A DNA stretch of 64,000 nucleotides, taken from NCBI GenBank assembly GCA_020796225.1, contig CM036753.1, positions 558,001 through 622,000 on the forward strand, written 5' to 3'. Position 1 is the stretch's first letter; every line of letters begins with the position of its first letter. Below are positions 11,884 through 26,800 of this stretch, piece by piece. The DNA comes from Arion vulgaris (Eukaryota > Mollusca > Gastropoda > Stylommatophora > Arionidae). Below the pieces are notes generated by a model. It saw nothing but the letters and a program-made list of their open reading frames with translations. It did no database searches and was not told the origin of the DNA. Position numbers and translations under genes: made by a program.

Positions 11884-14800
11884 CTGAACAACACAGTTTT
11901 ATTAAAATATACAATACTGATGACAAAACAAAACATAATACATAAATAAAACATCAAATACTAGAATGATAAATAACAAAAGAGATTAAAAGTAGGCTAT
12001 ACACCAACATTGAAGTGTTGTGGAAGATGATGAATTATTATGGGGAGGGATAATAATAGAGGATACAAAGAGTCGAATAAATTGGAGATAATGTTGTGAA
12101 GCAATTATAATAGGGTATAATAATGAAAGTGTTTTTGTAAAAATAACTTTTCAACAAGAGACAAGATAGATAACAACTATCCTACAAACAGACAAGAGAT
12201 CAACTATCCAACAACAGACAAGATGGATAACAACTATCCAACAACAGACAAGATAGTTAACAAATATCCCAAAAACAGACAAGATAGATAACAACTATCC
12301 AACAGACAATTGATAACATCTAACACAGAAACATAGATAACAACTATCCAACAACAGACAATTAGATAACTATCTAACAACAGACAACATAGATAACAAC
12401 TATCCAACAACAGACAAGATAGATAACTATCCAACAACAGACAAGATAGATAACAACTATCTAACAACAGACAAATCAGATAACAACTATCCAACAACAG
12501 ACAAGATATATAACAACTATCCAACAACAGACAAGATATAAAAGTACTATGCATTTTGTTATATATGTTTTTTCAAATGTATTTTCTCGGTCAAGTGTGA
12601 CAATGTTATAGAAGGTGGTCTGTAAGTTTACTAGCATTTTTATCCATTCTTCCCTTGGATCTAACGCCCACTAGAGCACTCACAAGTTGAATGGTCAAAT
12701 GTCCACTAGAGCACACACAAGTTGAATGGTCTAATGTCCACTAGAGCACACACAAGTTGAATGGTCTAACGTCCACTAGAGCACTCACAAGTTGAATGGT
12801 TTGTCCACTAGAGCACTCACAAGTTGAATGGTCTAACGTCCACTAGAGCACACACAAGTTGAATGGTCTAACATCCACTAGAGCATGCACAAGTTGAATG
12901 GTCTAACGTCCACTAGAGCACGCACAAGTTGAATGGTCTAACGTCCACTAGAGCACACACAAGTTGAATAGTCTAACGTCCACTAGAGCACGCACAAGTT
13001 GAATGGTCTAACGTCCACTAGAGCACGCACAAGTTGAATGGTCTAACGTCCACTAGAGCACGCACAAGTTGAATGGTCTAACGTCCACTAGAGCACGCAC
13101 AAGTTGAATGGTCTAACGTCCACTAGAGCACACACAAGTTAAATGGTTTAACGTCCATTAGAGCACGCACAAGTTGAATGGTCTAACGTCCACTAGAGCA
13201 CACACAAGTTGAATGATATCCTCTGCCATAATATGATTTTCTCCATTGAAGTCTGACACCTTTTTTCTCCTTATTTCCTCACACAGTGTATGTTCTTGTT
13301 CAACCCTAGTATGTAGGTGGTAGGCATGTGCTCTGCTTATCTGCATTCTAAGCCCAACAGTTCGATTGTCAAGCAGAAATCTCATGATCCTTACTGCTGT
13401 ATCTGTTGTGTATCCAAGAATGATGTCGTTGCCATGCATCACAGTAACATACCAACTTGATACTACTCAAAGCTCCAGAATGCAAGTTAAATGGTAGATT
13501 ATATATAATTAGCATAATTATAAAACTCTCTAGTACCAATGTAAAAAAATGGACCCTGTTTGTAAGAGACAAAGAACACAATGTGTGAGAGATGAGGCAT
13601 TTGAGAAAAATCATGACAATTGCCAGAAGGGAAAAAAACAAACATCACAGACATTAGAAAAAAATGGTGCAAATTTGTCAAGAGAAAAGAAAATGGTTTG
13701 ATCATCTTATGAAAATGAAACGCAATCAACTACCATATGGTGCCTTATGTTAGTGGAAGAGATCATGAGGCAGGGCAAGAAGCAAATGGATAGACTGCCT
13801 CAAATAAATACATTCTCTGCAAAAGGCACAAGAACTTAGGTTTCCAATAAAGCTTCATGATTAGACGAGACAAGATTTACATATATGAAAAATGACATTT
13901 TATTCTTGTGTTATACATAACAAATTGGTCCTATATTATACTGTATGTTGACTTCTCTATTTGTTTCTAATTGTTTTGTTTGTTGCACCGTTTGAATGTC
14001 AATAAGATCAACAAGCACATTTAAACAAACAACTCACCTCAAGTGTACCAACTTGTACAAAGCATTACTTTTTAGTACAGAACGAGACATGAGATCTTGG
14101 AAGGCTAGCACATGCAGAGTCAGGTGATTGTAATCAATTTCACGTAGACGTGTGATCAGGATGTCCAAGTAATATAATGTCAACATCTGAGAAAACAGAG
14201 ACAGAAAATTGTGGATAGCCTGACTTCATGGCATGGTAGAGCGTCAACATTTGAGTTGATAGCAAAGACCAACGACAGAGATATGTGAAGATCCATGATC
14301 GCCTACACCAGCCGACATGGCACCTGATGATGATGACTACAATTAAACAGATATGATGTTTCAACATGGCTCTCTGTGGCATAGAGGTTAGGTGCTCATC
14401 TCTTGTGCCAAAGGTACCAGGTTCGCTCCCTCATGGAGCCATCTGGATATTTTTCCAAAGATCCCTGATTTCAGTGTAGGTGAGATCGAGTTCCTAGTCC
14501 TATCGGAGATGGACGAAAAAACGTAGGTCCTGTGTTCAATATGAGCACATAAAAGAACCCTCGGCAGTTTGAAATTGAGAAGAGCAGGCTAGAAAGCCGT
14601 GGGCAAAATTCGTAAGAAAAGATTAAATTTCCAACAAAAATATCTTCACTATTTTCAAAATTCGTAAGAAAATATTAAATTTCCAACAAAAATATCTTCA
14701 CTATTTTCAAAATTCGTAAAAAAAGATTAAATTTCCAACAAAAATATCTTCACTATTTTCAAAATTACATTGGGGACCCTCACCGGTGCTACAGAGTTCG

Positions 14801-17800
14801 TGCACTGCAGTTGAGATCTTCCTGTGTAAGAAAGAGATCGTAGCACACATGGTTACCCACCGAAGTGCAATGATGATGGTTCTATCAATCAATCAATGTT
14901 GTGTGTATGTGTGTGTATATGTGTGTACAGTGCCGGATTAGGCCAGCGCGGGGCCTGTAGCAAATTTTAGCGCAGGGCCCTAGGTTTTGTATGATAATAA
15001 ATAATAAAACACAACTTTTACAAACAAACTTGTCTCGATTTAATGTGAGCAAATTTAGAGATAATACTAGACAAATCAATTTCTCTAAGTAAATTACATT
15101 TACTTTCAACAAAATCGAAAAAAATGGATGCTTCTATACAACATTCTGCAGCACACTTCGCAACCAAATTCAGTGAATGTGCAAAGCAGGGAATGTATTC
15201 TGCGTACTTATTTATCTCCTTAATGCGTGCTTGTAAGCCGTGGTATTTCCCACTCAAGTTGCTGGCATTGTCATAGCTTTTACCACAACAGTCTTTGATA
15301 TCAATGCCATTTTTCTTTAAAAATCAAGTAAACTTTGGGCGAGTTGTTCAGCAGTATGACCTTCCATATCCAAGAACTTCACAAAGCTTTCCACCGGTCC
15401 AGATGGTAACACATAGCGCACTATTAGAGTGAGTTGGTCCACATGCGAAATGTCTGGAGTAGAGTCCAGTGATACGAAATAGTACTTGCATTTCTAAATT
15501 TCGCAAATAATATGATCCAGTAAGCTTGATGCAATTAGATGGATAAATTCCTCCATGTTGTTTTTGATAAGTATGATGTATGTCCCTTTCCTTTATTTGC
15601 ATAAGTATTTATATGCTGAGCCAGAAAAATGTCAAATTAGGCTATTAATTCCAACAAACCTAAATAATTTCCATTATTAGGTGGACCAATAGTTTCACAA
15701 CTACCCCGAAATGCAAGACCTCGTTCTGCTAAAAATTGTATAACTGAAGTAATTAGCTCTAAAAGTGTCCGCCAATATTTTTGTTTGGTCTCAATTTGGC
15801 TTACAAGTTGAGAATCGACATGCGCACCCTTCTTTTTGCAAACTAACAGCGAAATTATCGCTTGTCTATGGAAGGTGCTTTCTTCATGTCTTTTCAACAA
15901 ATTATTTGCTTTTTTCCAGTCGTCAAATCCTTTTCGTAAACCATGATGAAGAGTCTGAATCAGTAACTTGCAAACAAAACAGAAAAGTTGTCCTTTAGTT
16001 TCTGAATAACACAACCAATCTCTCACATGAGTTTTGTTTGTTGGTTTATGTATATATGTGAAAAACGATTTTCAACAAAATCGTGAATTGTTTTCTTTAT
16101 CGTATGTTTTTTTAAGACAAGAAATAACTGTTCAATGTTGCACTTCGCTACTTCCATTCGCAATCCAATAATCTCGATTGAAGTTGCTTGGCCATTCACC
16201 AATATCGTTGGAGTACATTTTACTTTCGTTGTGTTTTTGGCTTGTAGAAGATGTTGCTACATTGGAAGCATGTACTGTGCTTTCTGAGTCTATTTGGCTT
16301 GATGATACGGCTAAATTGGGAGGACTTGCTGTACATTCTACTCCAGTTTGTCTTGTGGAAAATGTGGCTAAATTGTGAAGAGTTTCTAATCTTAATGGTA
16401 ATATTGATAATGATGATTCTTCTATAGCACTGCCTTCATCTACTACACAGTGAGACGCGACTTCTGTATTTTCTACTTCGATATCTTTGGATTCAGCACC
16501 ATCACACACGACACTAAAAAATCCAGACAGCTTGCGTGTTTTTTATACAACATCTTGGTTATTTTTTTCCTTTTCATCTCTGTCACATAGGGCGGGCCCC
16601 AGAAGCGGGCCCGTAGCATTTGCTACTTCTGCTACTAGGCTAATCCGGCGCTGTGTGTGTATGTGGTACAGCTGTTGTTTTAGTCAAGCTTATACTACAG
16701 TTACACAGATACGATGTGTGTGTATATGTGTGTATGTGGTACAGTTGTTGTTTTAGTCAAGCTTATACTACAGTTATACAGATATGATGTGTGTGTATAT
16801 GTGTGCGTGTGTGTGAGTGTATGTGGTATAGGTGGTATTCTAGTCAAATGTATCTTGTCCATAACTGGAAAGTAATTACCTGGTCCCACCAAGACAGCTG
16901 TTGATAGAAATCAGTTATTTTATTTTATCTGCACCGTGTTGCTCTAGCCTGTAGTGAAACATGAAACTTTAACTCACTAAAGCTTCCTTTAATAGCATAT
17001 CATCTGGAGAAATGACAATGTCTCTTGGAATCATATTCAGTAACAAATGTCTGCTGGAAATAGCAGAGGTTCTTCTTTAGCATGGTACACTTGTTACAGT
17101 GACGATTCATGAGTGTGCTTCTTATTTCTAACATCCTTAGATGACCTTCATGATAAGGTTGGCACTGGCACTCAAATAAGTATTAAATAACACTGATTTG
17201 TTGTACCATTTTTGTCTGTATTAGAGTATGTATTGGAGTCTGTATTGGAGTCTGTATTAGAGTATGTATTAGAGTCTGTAGTAGAGTCTGTATTAGAATC
17301 TGTATTAGAGTCTGTATTATACTCTGTATTAGAGTCTGTATTAGAGTCTGTATTCTGCTGACAGAGTGTTTTAGAGTGTTTTCTTCTTGCAGCTTTGCAA
17401 AGTGCCATCAGGCATAATAACCACTAACTTCTTCAGTGGAACAGGCATAATAACCACTAACTTCTTCAGTGGAACAGGCATAATAACCACTAACTTCTTC
17501 AGTGGAACAGGCATAATAACCACTAACTTCTTCAGTGCAATAATATCAAAGACACAAAAATAAGCAATATGTATGTGCATTCATATATCTGTAACTACAC
17601 TAAAACATAGAGATTTGACAGCAAAGTATATGTGTTTGCAATTTATAGGAACTACACTCAAACTTACTGGCTTTGAAAAGTTATGACTATCAATGGCTAC
17701 ATGTCTGAAATCATCTTTTTTAAGTACTTCAAGCCCTTCATCCGGCCAATCATACACAGCCCATGTCTCCAGATTTGATGGCAACACATCTACAGAACAA

Positions 17801-20800
17801 TATCTCTTTGGTTTAGGCTGAAACAAACAAAACATCAAGATATTTAATTTAATAGAAGTATCAGACAATAGATAACTCATTTAATAGAAGTATCAAACAA
17901 TAGATAACTCATTTAATAGAAGTATCAAACAATAGATAACTCATTTAATAGAAGTATCAAACAATAGATAACTCATTTAATAGAAGAATTAGACAATAGA
18001 TAACTCATTTAATAACATTATGCAATCAAGATGCCCTTACAGAAATGATACCTAATACACAAATTAATGTTTACAATTGCACACAGAAAACAGTAGACTT
18101 CTCACTTCTTAACTGGCACGCATAGGGATTTGTATATGCCAGATAAATGTATATCTTTTTGCTCAGCTCATTTTTAACTAGGCCTCAACAGTATGACAAT
18201 TCTCAGCTATGTAAATTCCTCTTGTGTTGTTACAGTGCCACATTTGGTGATCTAGCACAAGGGATTCCCAGAATATGTTGTCTCTTTCTCTCTCGATCAC
18301 CGGACTGATGTGCCAGATTTCCACATAAATTCCGAAATTTTGGCGTGTCTTATTTAGGTGGAAATGTGACTCATGCAGCCTTAGCATGGGTGTGTTTCGT
18401 CACATCTTCAGCGCCTTTTGGAGCTCTTGTGCTTATCTTTCGGCAATGTGTCTGGTTTTAGCCAGCGTTTACTGGGTCGCTCTCCGTCAGCCTTGGGCTG
18501 CCCCAGCCAACCTGCAGGGCAGTAGGTTACTATTTTCTTTTAGAGTAGCTACCCTTCGACAACCTTCCCTCCTGGGTTGTTGAGCGTCATCTGCCCAGGT
18601 TATGTCTTTTTTGGGACTACTTGGTTTGCCTGCCATCCAGTTTTGTGTACAGTTTGCTCCGCTAGTCTTTGATAGTCCCCAATCGAACTACAAGGCAGTA
18701 GTAGTTTTCAGAGGGCAACACGGTTATTGTTCTCTGGATGGAGACCCCCATCTTCAAGGCTCACCACCGTGTTGTCTACCTAGGGTTTATTTTGGGTGCA
18801 TTTTTGCCCATTTCTGCTTGTGCCCTCATCCACCGACTGGGCCCGCCCCTATACTCTTTGTCACTTGTGCTCACATTGTTCTATTGGGCGACATCTTACC
18901 CACTTCTATCTCATTGTGCATAGTGCACAGTTTATCACCATTCGGTAGGAAAGTTTGCACTGGATTCAAGCCTCTGCTGGGCTTTCCAGTTTTTCTGCAC
19001 ATTTGGGTGGTCCGCTCAACCCTACGCTTGCCCCGCCTTTTCGTCGCTCCATCATCAGCACTGTGCATGTATTGCATGTATGTCCCACCGGTGGGCTCAC
19101 CTGTGTATGGTTCGTATGCGTGTTTGCTCTACTTTGGTGCCTGCTCACAGTGTCTATCAGGTTTTTCACCATGCTCACATTTACTATGCCTCGAGACTGT
19201 CAGGACACGCAACTCAATTCGGGCCCCCACCTCAGGGCTCCGAGTTTCGCCCCATGTGAGCCCACGTCTCTTCTCTGGGTGCACCCCTCACCCCAAATCT
19301 TCTATGTTTATTTGTTCAGCTTTTCTCATCAGCCTGGAGAGACGTGTTTTAATAGTCACTCTGGGATTCTGCTAGTTTGTGTTGCGAGCGGATCTCATCC
19401 ATCGTAGCTGCGTCTTCATCACTACTTATATCAGAGTAGCTCTCCCTCGATCTCTACCCCATTAGCCAGACAGGAACTGTTCTGTTTCCAGGGTCACCAC
19501 ATGGAGGTGTGGTAGGATCTTGGTTAGTGCTAGCTCACTAATCCTGGCGTGACGTTGTCCCTATGCGCCTTTGACCCCATATGTTGTCTATATTGAAGCA
19601 TTTTAGGGACACTTAAAAAGTGTTTTTAAAGCGAATTAGCTGCCCACCAGCCAATCCTATTCCCCCATCACGCTCGCAATTCATCAACTGTTTTTGGGGT
19701 GCGTTTATCAGGCATTCGCACAAAGTTACTGACCCATCTCACCTGGGCCTTCTGCAAACAGAATGTTGACGATTGGAATCCTGGCTCTTATGAGCACTTC
19801 GATATCTGGAGTTTTGAACTATTTTCTTTAATGAGTAGCCTGCATAGACAACTTGTGCGGAAGTAGCCTGCATAGACAACTTGTGTGGAAGTGCTTTAAC
19901 CCTTTCGCTCTGTCATTATTTTGACCTCTAGATGCATTTAATTTGTAATTTCAATTTAATATTAAATGTCAAGTAGTTGAAAACTTGATAACTCTAGTAC
20001 TGTTTCTCTAAAGTATGACACATTATATATTAAATTGTTGCTAATTGAATGTGGAATACAGCAATATAATAATATTTTACATCAGGTGATATACCTTTGA
20101 GACAATTAGATTATTGTAGCATGACTATTTTGAAAAATATAAAAATCGTAAAACATATTTATACTCTTGGGTTTGTATTACATCTTAATATTTATAGATG
20201 TTTCCAGAAGTAGAAATTAAATGAAGATAATCCATGTGCGAACATATTCTATAAGTTACATCTAATTAGGTTCAGTAGTTTTAATAATATTCACTTTTTA
20301 GTGCAGCCATGTCAACAAATGGTATGTGCAGCAACCATTCTTTAGATGCAATTATTACATTAGACATAGAATTACAACTATCGATACTGCATTCCATAAA
20401 CAATGAAATATTGCTATCAATGTCAATGAAATCTTCTTCATTACTAACACAAGTTATAATTTGATCTAGCAAGACTCAAGATTACTGTATAAACTCGTTT
20501 TGGTCTTCATGACAAGGTTGGCAAATGTCGGAAACATTATCGTAAAAAAAAAAAGGTCTCGACTTTAATATAATAATAAACTGCTTTCCCGCTTTCAAAT
20601 CTTTGTTAAAAGGAGTTAGAAATGTACTTACATATAAGTACTTTCCGTTTCTGAAGAGTTTTAAAACTTCAATAAAGGGGTTGTGAAGATACATTCGTTT
20701 TTGTCAATATACATCCAAAAGCCGATATATCGGTTTTGCAACATTATGAACATTACTCTGAACCGATATATCAGCTCTGCAGTCCCGTGGGTTAATTTTC

Positions 20801-23800
20801 TTGTGTGTCTCTATACACTGTTCATATCTCGCCTATATACAATAGCTTCATGAGCACTATAGCCCACCACTAAAATTTCAGCTTTGTTGCTACTCTTATC
20901 CTCTTCCACTCCCATACAATAACATGCAGTCTTCCAAATGCAGCACTGGCTTTCGATTTTCTATTGTTAACATTTTTGATATAAGGGAAGACTGCATTAA
21001 CTCTTTCCACGCTTTAAGCCGCACACTGCGCCACGGCGGAAGTCCGTTGCACGCTTTAAGCTGCACACTGCGCCATAGAGTTGCTTCCCTTATAAGAAGT
21101 CTTTCTAGTTTTACTTCTACTATTTTACTTCTACTACTTTTCAACCTTGTTATTCTATTGGGTTATCCAGTTTTCTTCAATTTAGTATTTAATAATATAT
21201 ATATGTTTATTTATTGATGAGTAGTTGGGATCGCATTTTTAAAAAAATTTTTTTACTTCCTTGAATTAACTGCTTAAAAATTGAGGAAATAAATGGGCGT
21301 GGAAAGAGTTAAAACTAGGTAGCAAAGGCGAAACACGTAAAAAACAAAGTACTGTAGTTTTACAAATTACAAAAACAGTCACTATACACATCAACGTTTG
21401 ACAAAGGCCTTTATGAAGCAAAAGATACAACAGAAGTAAATTTCTTATATGTTCTGTGCTGTGTAAGAAGTGTAATTCTTCACTTCTGTTGTATTCTTTG
21501 CATGATAAAGGCCTTTTGGTTGAAATGTTGATGTGTATTGTGACTGTTTTTGTATTTTGTAAAACTACAGTACTTTGTTTTTACATGTTTCACTATTGTT
21601 AACCTCAGAGTCTATGTTTGTCAGTCTGTGTTTCGCTATTGTTAACCTCAGAGTCTATGTTTGGCGATCTGTGTTTTGCTATTGTTAACCTCAGAGTCTA
21701 TGTTTGGCGATCTGGATAGCATCATTTAAAAAAGGCAAAGTTGTCCACTGGCAGGAGACGCTGGTGTTTAATATTGAAGACTGTGTCAAAGTACTACTCT
21801 CTAGGGGTGGGCTGAAACAGGACCTCGGTTTTCTTGGTGTTCATGGTAAGGCCAAACATATCACAGACCATGGAAAACGTGTACAAGTAGGTCTGCATAC
21901 CTTTCTCAGAGTTGGTAGCAAGGGCACTGTGATCAGCAAACTACAGGTTTGAGATAGTTGATTCTTCTTTACCTTGGTGGAAGATTTTAACCTCCAAATA
22001 TTGAAAACATTACTGTCTGTTCTGTATCTAATCTTTACTTCATGTTCATCACCTTCCCAAAATACATCCATGAGCATGGCAGCAAACATAATGCTGAAGA
22101 GTATTGGGGCCAATACACAGCCCTGTTTGACGCTGTTGGTAACATGGCTGGTTCTGAAAGCTCTCCATCATCAAGTACACACACCATTCTGTCCTCATGA
22201 AACTGTTGGCGAATCTTAATGAATTTGACTGGACATCTAGTGGTTGTATACAATCATTACAACAAGAGGTCACACAATGTTTTATTTTGTCAATAACAAG
22301 AGGTCACACAATGTTTTATTGTCAATAACAAGAGGTCACACCATGTTTTATATTGTCAATAACAAGAGGTCACACCATGTTTTATTGTCAATAACAGATA
22401 AAAGTCCCATTCCCTGAGTATCATGTTTACAGCTCATTGGCTAACTCAGTTGTCCTTCCTAACATAATATAGACATCTTTCACAACATAAGATAGACATC
22501 ATTCACAACATAATATAGACATCTTTCACAACATTAGATAGACATCATTCACAACATAATATAGACACCATTCACAACATAAGATAGACATCATTCACAA
22601 TATAAGATAGACATCATTCACAATATAATATAGACATCATTCACAATATAATATAGACATCATTCACAACATAAGATAGGCATTATTCACAACATAATAT
22701 AGACACCATTCACAACATAAGATAGACATCATTCACAATATAAGATAGACATCATTCACAATATAATATAGACATCATTCACAGTATAATATAGACATCA
22801 TTCACAACATAAGATAGGCATTATTCACAACATAATATAGACATCATTCACAACATAATATAGACACCATTCACAACATAAGATAGACATCATTCACAAT
22901 ATAAGATAGACATTATTCACAATATAATATAGACATCATTCACAATATAATATAGACATCATTCACAACATAAGATAGGCATTATTCACAACATAATATA
23001 GACATATTTCACAACATAACATAGACATCATTCACAGCATAAGATAGACACCATTCACAACATAAGATAGACATTATTCACAACATAAGATAGACATCAT
23101 TCACAAACATAACATATTACATCATTCATAACAAAAATAGACATCATTCACAACATAATATAGACATATTTCACAACATAAGATAGACATCATTCACAAT
23201 ATAAGATAGACATCATTCACAATATAATATAGACATCATTCACAATATAATATAGACATCATTCACAACATAAGATAGGCATTATTCACAACATAATATA
23301 GACATATTTCACAACATAATATAGACATATTTCACAACATAAGATAGACATCATTCACAAATTAAGATAGACATCATTCACAATAAGATAGACATCATTC
23401 ACAACATAATATAGACATCATTCACAACATAAGATAGGCATTATTCACAACATAATATAGACATATTTCACAACATAACATAGACATCATTCACAGCATA
23501 AGATAGACACCATTCACAACATAAGATAGACATTATTCACAACATAAGATAGACATCATTACACATAACATATACATCATTCAACAACATAGACATCATT
23601 CACAATATGATCAGACATCCTTGAACTTGGATTTTTATTTCTGACAAAATTTTTATTTCACCTTTCTTCTTTTCTTGTCATCTTTTGCTCTTTTTGCTAC
23701 TGTAGCACCAGTCCTGTTGCTAGGTAGAGTATTCTCTTTAACAGGTCGGTAGCTCTTCTTAATAGCTGTAGCACAAGCATTAATGAGAACCTGTAGAGAT

Positions 23801-26800
23801 ACAAGAAATATTCATGTATTGTAATAGTTCTAGACTGCATTACTTATGTATTGTAATAGCTCTAGAACGCATTACTTATGTACTGTAATAGCTCTAGACT
23901 GTGCTACTTATGTACTGTAATAGTTCTAGACTGTGCTACTTATGTACTGTAATAGTTCTAGACTGTGCTACTTATGTACTGTAATAGTTCTAGACTGTGC
24001 TACTTATGTACTGTAATAGTTCTATAGTCCGTTTACAAATGTTTGCCCTCAGTCAAGTTCAATTTTCTCAAAAAAGTATCTGTTGTATTGATTTGAAATT
24101 TTGCATACAGTCTTATATTTACGATGACCAAAGGAATATGTCGTTGGCAGGTCGAAATGCAGCTCAGATTTTGCATATTGGTGAATTTCTTTGATGTTTT
24201 GCGAAAACTTTAGCAAAGCTATGCAAAACAACTAATTTTACAGTGATACACTTCATATAGGTTAAGGATGTCATCAAAGGCGGATCCCTATTCATATAGT
24301 GATGGAAGCCATGTATATAATTAACATAGACATATAATTAGCATAGACATATGGAAGAATTATAAAATAGAAAATGACTGGAGGATGACAATAATATATT
24401 TCTAACCTTATTCTGTGTCGGACGAGTCCAGTAGATTGATGACTGTTCTAGGTTGAATTAAATGCAAACAATCCTTTCTCCAATATTCATCTTCTTCTTT
24501 CAAGACATGGTCCTCACATTTTATCCAGTAAGCTTTATCAACATTTGATAGCGCAGCGTGTGTTAGTATCTTGACGTCAGACAATTTGAATGTAGTATTT
24601 TCAGCTGCCACTTGTCCTTTAATTTTAGCCCACACAAGTTCTATTGGGTTTAAATGAGAATGGTACGGTGGAAGTCTCAAACACCTATGACCATGCTCCT
24701 CTATCAACTTGTGAATTTGAAATTTCTTTGACTTTTGTGTCTGCTTTACAAGGGACAACAATTCTGGTTTGAAGTAAGTTTCATTGAACGGAATATTTTC
24801 TCTGATGAGCCACATCTTTATTGCGTCTTTTGTGCTCGATATCGTAGGTATTTTGTCTTCTTGTGATATAACATTGTGATATGATGCATTGTCCATTATG
24901 AGAAAAGATGGTCTATCTAAAGATGGAAGAACTGTTTTCTCGAGCCAATTTCTAAATATTTGGCCATTCATCTCTACGTGATAATCCCTATTGTCTGTAG
25001 ACTTTGAAACGAAAACGAGTTCAGCATTCTGCAATAACCCATTATGTCTACTACCACCGTGGCTATGACTAAACGTTGTCCTTTACTACTTGGTACATAT
25101 CGCTTTATCCTTCCATCTACTGACTGCCATTCCTTTGCATTGGCGTGATGTGCATTGATCCATGTTTCATCCAAATACACAATATCATAACTTTCTCTGC
25201 ACATTTCTCTTACTTCACGTAGGTACTTGCTTCTCATGACTACTAAATGCGGCTGCTCGTAAATAATATTTCTTCCACTCGTATACTTTCTAAAGGTGAA
25301 GCCTAATGTCCTTATAACTTTCCACAACGTACATTTAGATAACTCAATGTCATTGTTCTTCCTTAAACAAGTCTGCAGCTTTCTTAAAGTCACTGTTTCT
25401 TTGCAATCCAACATTTTCACAATTGCTCGTCATATAACCTCCTTGTCAAAGCTATCTACAATTGACTTTCTACCGGCTATTTGCTTATTGCTTGGAGGGT
25501 TTATTCTTGATTCATGCATCCATCGACGAAATGACCGTTTACACAAACCCAAAGCATGCACTGTTCTCTTTTCGGGGTTTAAAATAGATTGATAAAGTCT
25601 TCCACGATCAGCTTTTCGACTAAAATATAAGTACAGCTTCATTGCAATGCTTTGAAGTGTGCAGAATTTCACTTTCAATCCCATTCTGTAATATAGCAAG
25701 AATCATCCAACGTTTCTGGTAAATGGTTTCTGGTAAACTCACCCACTGCCTGTATTGGTATAGACTATACCTATGAGCATATCCGTTCAAGTGTGACACC
25801 AGCTTCTAAACGGCAAAAAAACCGTGCGCACAAGAAAATATGTTGTTGACCACAGAAGTTTGGGTGTGAAGCTGTAAAATCTTTAAAAATGTGTCCTTTT
25901 ACACTGACAAGAGTTTTATATACCCTATATAAACAAACATGGAAATAAGCTGTACAATCTACAAGACAAAATTTTTTTGGTTTGGTTATTCATATTTCAA
26001 GTTTGTATGCAAAATTTCATCATCGTAGTTGAAATGGTTGCAGAGTTATAGATTTTTAAACAGGGCAAACATTTGTAAACGCACTATAGACTGTGCTACT
26101 TATGTACTGTAATAGTTCTAGACTGTGTTTGTGTACTTATGTATTGTAATAGCTCTAGACTGTGTTTGTGTACTTATGTATTGTAATAGCTCTAGACTGT
26201 GTTTGTGTACTTATGTATTGTAATAGCTCTAGACTGTGCTACTTATGTATTGTAATAGCTCTAGACTGTGCTACTTATGTATTGTAATAGTTCTAGACTG
26301 TGTTTGTGTACTTATGTATTGTAATAGCTCTAGAATGCATTACTTATGTACTGTAATAGCTCTAGACTGTGCTACTTATGTACTGTAATAGTTCTATATT
26401 GTGCTACTTATGTATTGTAATAGCTCTAGACTGTGCTACTTATGTATTGTAATGGCTCTAGACTGTGTTACTTATGTATTGTAATAGCTCTAGACTGTGC
26501 TACTTATGTATTATAATAGCTCTAGAATACATTACTTATGTACTGTAATAGCTCTAGACTGTGCTACTTATGTACTGTAATAGCTCTAGATTGCATTTGA
26601 AAGCAACTACACAGTTCTATTCTAGAATGGAAGCTCCTATAATATGTGTGACATATAATGTCAGAGTTTGTAGCATGGACATTGATCCATCGATAATTTC
26701 AAGCAGCATTTATCCTTACAGATTCAGCAAATTGTTAATAATCTTTGATGTTCATTTCTGAAATGATGTTACTGTGTCATGATCTTAAGTAAGAATTTCC

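Larger units (their letters stand above)
23815..26600. repeat. 32-37 bp minisatellite, split by a transposon
   Basis: About 7 copies lie at 23815-24024 and about 16 at 26087-26600. Units combine AGACTGTGCTACTTATGTAC with TGTAATAGTTCT; a longer variant inserts TTTGTG. The 2,062-bp element at 24025-26086 separates the two parts. Confidence 0.95.

Noticed and set aside
12665..13215. CRISPR-like array (35-bp regular units)
   Set aside because: Units are contiguous with no unique spacers, and the context is an animal gene; these are minisatellites. The same applies to the 29-, 32- and 33-bp arrays.
18602..19375. 257-residue plus-strand frame in repeat R copy A
   Set aside because: Not conserved in copies B and C, rich in Pro, Ser and Cys, with no recognisable domain; more likely an accident of G+C-rich sequence.
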